Positions 60,588 through 64,000 of a stretch of DNA of 64,000 bases are shown here, in pieces (position 1 is the stretch's first letter; every line of letters begins with the position of its first letter). This DNA is from Theristus sp. LFF4_11 (taxonomy: Eukaryota > Nematoda > Chromadorea > Monhysterida > Xyalidae). Location of the stretch: the NCBI GenBank assembly GCA_030248135.1, contig JASANC010001821.1, positions 16,849 through 80,848 on the forward strand. Direction: 5' to 3'. The translations under genes and the position numbers were made by a program. The notes beneath the pieces were generated by a model. The model worked only from the letters and a program-made list of their open reading frames with translations, had not been told where the DNA came from and ran no database searches.

Positions 60588-61481
60588 GTTTAAAACGGGT
60601 GGCGGAGAACTGGTACCCGGAGAACTGGTCACCGGAGAACTGGTACCCTCTCACAAACGCACGCGGAGAACTGGTACCCGGAGAACTGGTCACCGGAGAA
60701 CTGGTCACCGGAGAACTGGTACCCACTCTGGTTGCGCGTGTTTCACTGCCTTTTTCCGTTACTGTTGAAGGTTTTTAGATTAATAAAAAGATTTTGTAAA
60801 AACTTTGTTTTATATTAATTGACTCATTAGAAATGTGCAGGGTGTGCCAAAAAAATCTACAGGATTTCAAATTGCTCTATCTCGCGTCTGGTTTGAGGTT
60901 TCAGGCTGAAATATGGAAACATTTCATGTGGAAACTAAGGTTCGTACTTTTTCAATTTAAAAAATTTCTGTTTCTGATGATGTCTGATGATATTGTCCAT
61001 TGGAATTATCGGTGCTAGACATGGAAGCATTTCAATGCCGAAAGCGAAAGCTACCACTACTTTCTGGTGCAGTCAAATGTCTGTGTCAATCTTGCACACA
61101 CCGTTTTCATCTATTTTTAAAAAATGTCAAAACACAATTAAATAGAAAGAAAAACCTCTAAAAATTAAAAAAAGCGAACCTAAATATTATAAAACTTTCA
61201 AATTTTAAGTAGTTTAAAGTCCGGTAGCTTTTTGGCCAACCCTGTACTTTAATTATTTGTTATTTATATTTAATTTTAATAAAATGAAAAAGATATGGTT
61301 AATTAAATTCAGGATGGAGTGTGGATAAATAACTTTTGGAGATGGGTACCAGTTCTCCGGTGACCAGTTCTCCGCACGCGCAAATCAGAGGGTACCAGTT
61401 CTCCGCGTGACCAGTTCTCCGGGTACCAGTTCTCCGGTGACCAGTTCTCCGGGTACCAGTTCTCCTACTGCCGTTTAAAAC
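60588..61481. mobile_element. Foldback element FB2 with 15-bp repeat ends and 9-bp target duplication
   Basis: GTTTAAAAC occurs at 60588-60596 and 61473-61481 and brackets an 876-bp element. Both ends are arrays of 15-mers, GGAGAACTGGTACCC alternating with GGAGAACTGGTCACC, in opposite orientation. A degenerate patch (CTCACAAACGCACGC / GCGCGCAAATCAGAG type) interrupts each array at a matching place. The spacer contains a smaller mariner-like element and no transposase. Confidence 0.87.
60838..61244. mobile_element. Mariner-like MITE nested in FB2
   Basis: The left end CAGGGTGTGCCAAAAAA and the right end TTTTTGGCCAACCCTG are inverted. Similar single ends occur at 1638 and 56560. The interior is AT-rich with no long ORF. 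Confidence 0.6.
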
Positions 61482-62927
61482 ACGCTGCAACCGCATTCAC
61501 AGGGAACCGTCACTTATTGATAGAGATGATACACTGTTGATGATATGTTAATGTGCTCTGGCTCAAAACGCATCATCAGGCGAGTGTCCTGTTGATTGAA
61601 ACCCCTTTCTCACTTTGCATGATGCACATAAACGCACATCTTCAAAATCAACATTACAGGATTACGGTAGTGTTGCGTGATTTTCTTTATTACCAACATC
61701 TTCCACGTTAACAACGCATCTGTAAAATGGTTTACTTTGTCAACAGAGGCAACCCATAACTTATGATGCGCTGTGATGTGCTGTTGATATGTTATGGTAT
61801 GTTTCTGCCAACAACGTGTTAGCCCTTGATGATGTGTGCTACATACTGATGATTTGCTCATAAAAACTTTTCCAAATCAGCAGTACATCCCGTTATGAAT
61901 TATGCATTGATGATGTGTACTACGTACTGTTATGGTTTTATGAACACATCATCAGTACGTAGTACACATCAATATTAATGTCAGCTGAGCTCAACAAATT
62001 TCTTTCACTTAAACTAAATAACATTATTCAACATTCAACCAACCAGAAGTCCATAAAAACATGATGCGCACAAGAAAACAAGAAAAGAGAAAGAGACACC
62101 AACAACAATTTGCGGAGGCCGCTTCGCGTTGACACCAAGGGCCACCGCGTCTACCTGGCAAAACCCCGCAGACTCAAAATTTTTATGACCGTTTGTGAGT
62201 TTTATCATCTACATTCAAAGTGAAATGATCATAACAATCGAAATCGCCAACATGTGCGTGTGTGTGGCCAACAACGTGTGTGAAACAAGGGCTTATATTG
62301 ACGCAACATGTATTCACGGTGGTTTCAAAGTATCCGAAACTGAACTCCGCACGAAAAAAAAACAATTAGACTTCGACACGTAGACAAAAATCCGTCATGT
62401 AGCCGGCGACTTGTGACAAGCATCGAACGGACAAATGAAAAACGGTGATCGAATACATTTGCAAATATGCGTCCCGGAATTGCAGAAGGCTGCATACGAC
62501 ACTCGACTATGGGGGGATTTGGTCGGTAACGCAGCCAACTGTCTCGCGCTAAAAATTAGTCACTTTTTTGTAAAATATGATCTTGGAGAAGCGAAGAAAT
62601 GCGAAATGTGAAAGATTCGGTCGTGGAGAGCTGTGTGGCCACAACAACGTGTACACAATGTAGCCAGCTGCTTTCCTGTTCCTGCAATGGCGCGCGTGCT
62701 TTTTTCTTGTTGCGTGCTTGTGAACCTTGGCGTAGCCCGCTGTGTGGCGCACATTTTTGCTATCTTCGCACATTTTTTAGAAGTACAAATGTATACAAGT
62801 TGCGCATATTACGCTCATTTTGTTGGTCGGCCGACGTTGTTTTTTTATTCGTTTTTATTGCTCCGGGCAGTGTTGGGTACAGTGTTGTATCTTTGTTACA
62901 CCCGAGTTGGGATAAAAAAAGTGGCAA
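61482..62927. other. Intergenic region between FB2 and LTR copy 2
   Basis: It contains a hairpin at about 61905-61973 (ATGTGTACTACGTACTG inverted as CAGTACGTAGTACACAT) surrounded by several GATGATGTG words. A short open stretch near 62115-62185 has no family I recognise. ORFs that cross 62928 join flanking DNA to the LTR element and are not genes. Confidence 0.45.
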
Positions 62928-63830
62928 ATCGTCTATCGACAGGAAGAATTCGACAGATACGACGAGATTTATTTCTCCGACTACTTCCAAAGTCCGGAGC
63001 CCGTCCACAGAACCGCCGACCGCTACATGACGCACTATTTTTACGGAGCGTCGGTTTCAAAAGAGCAACAGCGTCGTCTATTCAACATCCCGTTGCCGCA
63101 GCTCGTCGTGTGGCTTTTACCGAAGATGACGAAGCGGCCGAAGAACCGAATGAAAAACATCAGGCAGTTGAGATCCCTGTCGGAGCGGCTGGGGGAAACT
63201 CAAAGTTCATCCGATCAAGGCGGCCCGATGCAAGCAGGTGCTCAAGAAAGGAATAAAAACAACCCAGAGGAACGTCGAAAAGTTAAAGGAATTTCGAAAA
63301 GGAAGCGACCAGAGAAGCGCCAATGATGCAAAACGAAGAGCATGTGGTTCGTTTGAAGACGGAAGACGCGATGCACGGTTATGAAGTGAAAACGCTTGGC
63401 CGCAACAAGTCGAGAGGTTGTGCCGATCAAGGCAGCAGCGCCATCAAGTGTCATCAAGTTCAAGGCGTGTGTCGTTGACGAAGTCGCAGCAACACGTCGC
63501 GTGTTCTACAAGTTGGGTTCGTTGCCGATGACGCATACAAATCAGCAGCACCAGCAGCAAGAGTCCTACCGGTTGACTGGGCTGTGCTGTCTGTGTTCGT
63601 CCCTGGGTGTCGCAATACGTTGAAGTGCGCGGTGACCCAATGCGTCTACGCAACCAAGGTCGGTCGTCATGTGCGCTGTTCGGCATTCGCTCGCCCTCAG
63701 TGTTGCCCATCGTGTGCCACTCACAATGCTGGCTCGTCACGATGATGTTTGGTCGACGTGTGCGTTCGTCTGCGTTCCGATCACCAAGTGATAGAATTCA
63801 TGCCAAGAACGACCTCAAGCCGCCGTGAAT
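62928..63830 (+). pseudogene. Damaged copy of the LTR-element ORF
   Basis: The frame is broken by small insertions and deletions (for example near 63125, 63190, 63300, 63395 and 63595). Similarity to the 311-aa ORF continues in shifted frames to the same C-terminal end. The start codon region is absent. Confidence 0.75.
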
Positions 63831-63867
63831 TTGTGATACCTCTTTCTTCTGTTTGTAGGGGGAAGAG

Positions 63868-64000
63868 GCTAATAGTAGGTAATTATTGGTAATTACTGTG
63901 ATAATTATTGTGTTAATTGGAGTTCTGTTTCTATATAACCATACTAATCCAGTATTCTGGGTCTCTCAGCCAACGATTGAACGAGGACCACAAGATCGTT
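63868..64000 (+). repeat. 3' LTR of copy 2
   Basis: Matches the copy 1 LTRs except around CTCTCAGCCAACGATTG, where copy 1 has CTCTCGATAAACGACTG. Confidence 0.78.

Larger units (their letters stand above)
62928..64000 (+). mobile_element. Compact LTR retrotransposon, copy 2, 5'-truncated and cut by the window end
   Basis: The sequence from GGCAAATCGTCTATCGACAG onward matches the interior of copy 1 in opposite orientation. It continues through the polypurine tract GGGGGAAGAG into an LTR at about 63868-64000. The LTR lacks only its last few bases because the window ends. The 5' LTR and the start of the ORF are missing. Confidence 0.8.

Noticed and set aside
62633..63256. A 207-codon gene starting upstream of LTR copy 2
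   Set aside because: The first half is flanking DNA and the second half is a shifted frame of the LTR-element ORF; the junction is the truncation point at 62928.

Overview
The window is nuclear DNA from a multicellular animal. Genes are split into many short exons of about 50-260 bp, with GT-AG introns and pyrimidine-rich TTTCAG or TTGCAG acceptors. The product set is metazoan: a Pez-type FERM/tyrosine phosphatase, a heterotrimeric G-protein alpha subunit, a RING/B-box/beta-propeller protein and a CCDC170-like coiled-coil protein. I see no operons, ribosome-binding sites, tRNA, rRNA or CRISPR. The acceptors look worm-like, but several of these genes are not typical of Caenorhabditis. I place the source only as an invertebrate, possibly a worm-like ecdysozoan or other small-bodied phylum.

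Layout. 0.7-7.2 kb (+): an 18-exon CCDC170-like gene whose phase-checked model gives about 728 aa. 8.4-33.7 kb (-): a very large gene of the PTPN14/PTPN21 (Pez) family. Its FERM exons lie at the right, then a disordered middle with a poly-Q exon and a PPPY motif, then the C-terminal half of the phosphatase domain at the left. Its introns are packed with mobile DNA: a 149-bp satellite, a MITE with 150-bp inverted ends, a foldback element with 8-bp target duplications, and a complete non-autonomous Helitron. 34.5-37.3 kb: nested foldback elements rich in G/C runs. 37.3-40.2 kb (-): a G-alpha gene that stops where one arm of such a foldback begins. 42.2-46.5 kb (+): a PLP-dependent ACC-synthase-like (ACCS) gene. 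46.9-53.0 kb (-): a TRIM-like RING/B-box/propeller gene. 54.5-58.9 kb (+): an unrecognised gene with a weak DNase II-like look. 59.2-64.0 kb: two copies of a compact LTR element with a single ORF, facing each other across a second foldback element.

The genes are unrelated neighbours and do not form a pathway. Three proteins show substitutions at catalytic positions: WPD to WPT in the phosphatase, Asp to Asn in the aminotransferase-like protein, and possible loss of both catalytic motifs in the DNase II-like protein. The strongest novel material is the mobile DNA: two foldback families with inverted ends built from 15-bp tandem repeats, a mini LTR element with one ORF, a Helitron with precise ends, and a tRNA-derived SINE whose (AAC)n tail lies at splice sites.
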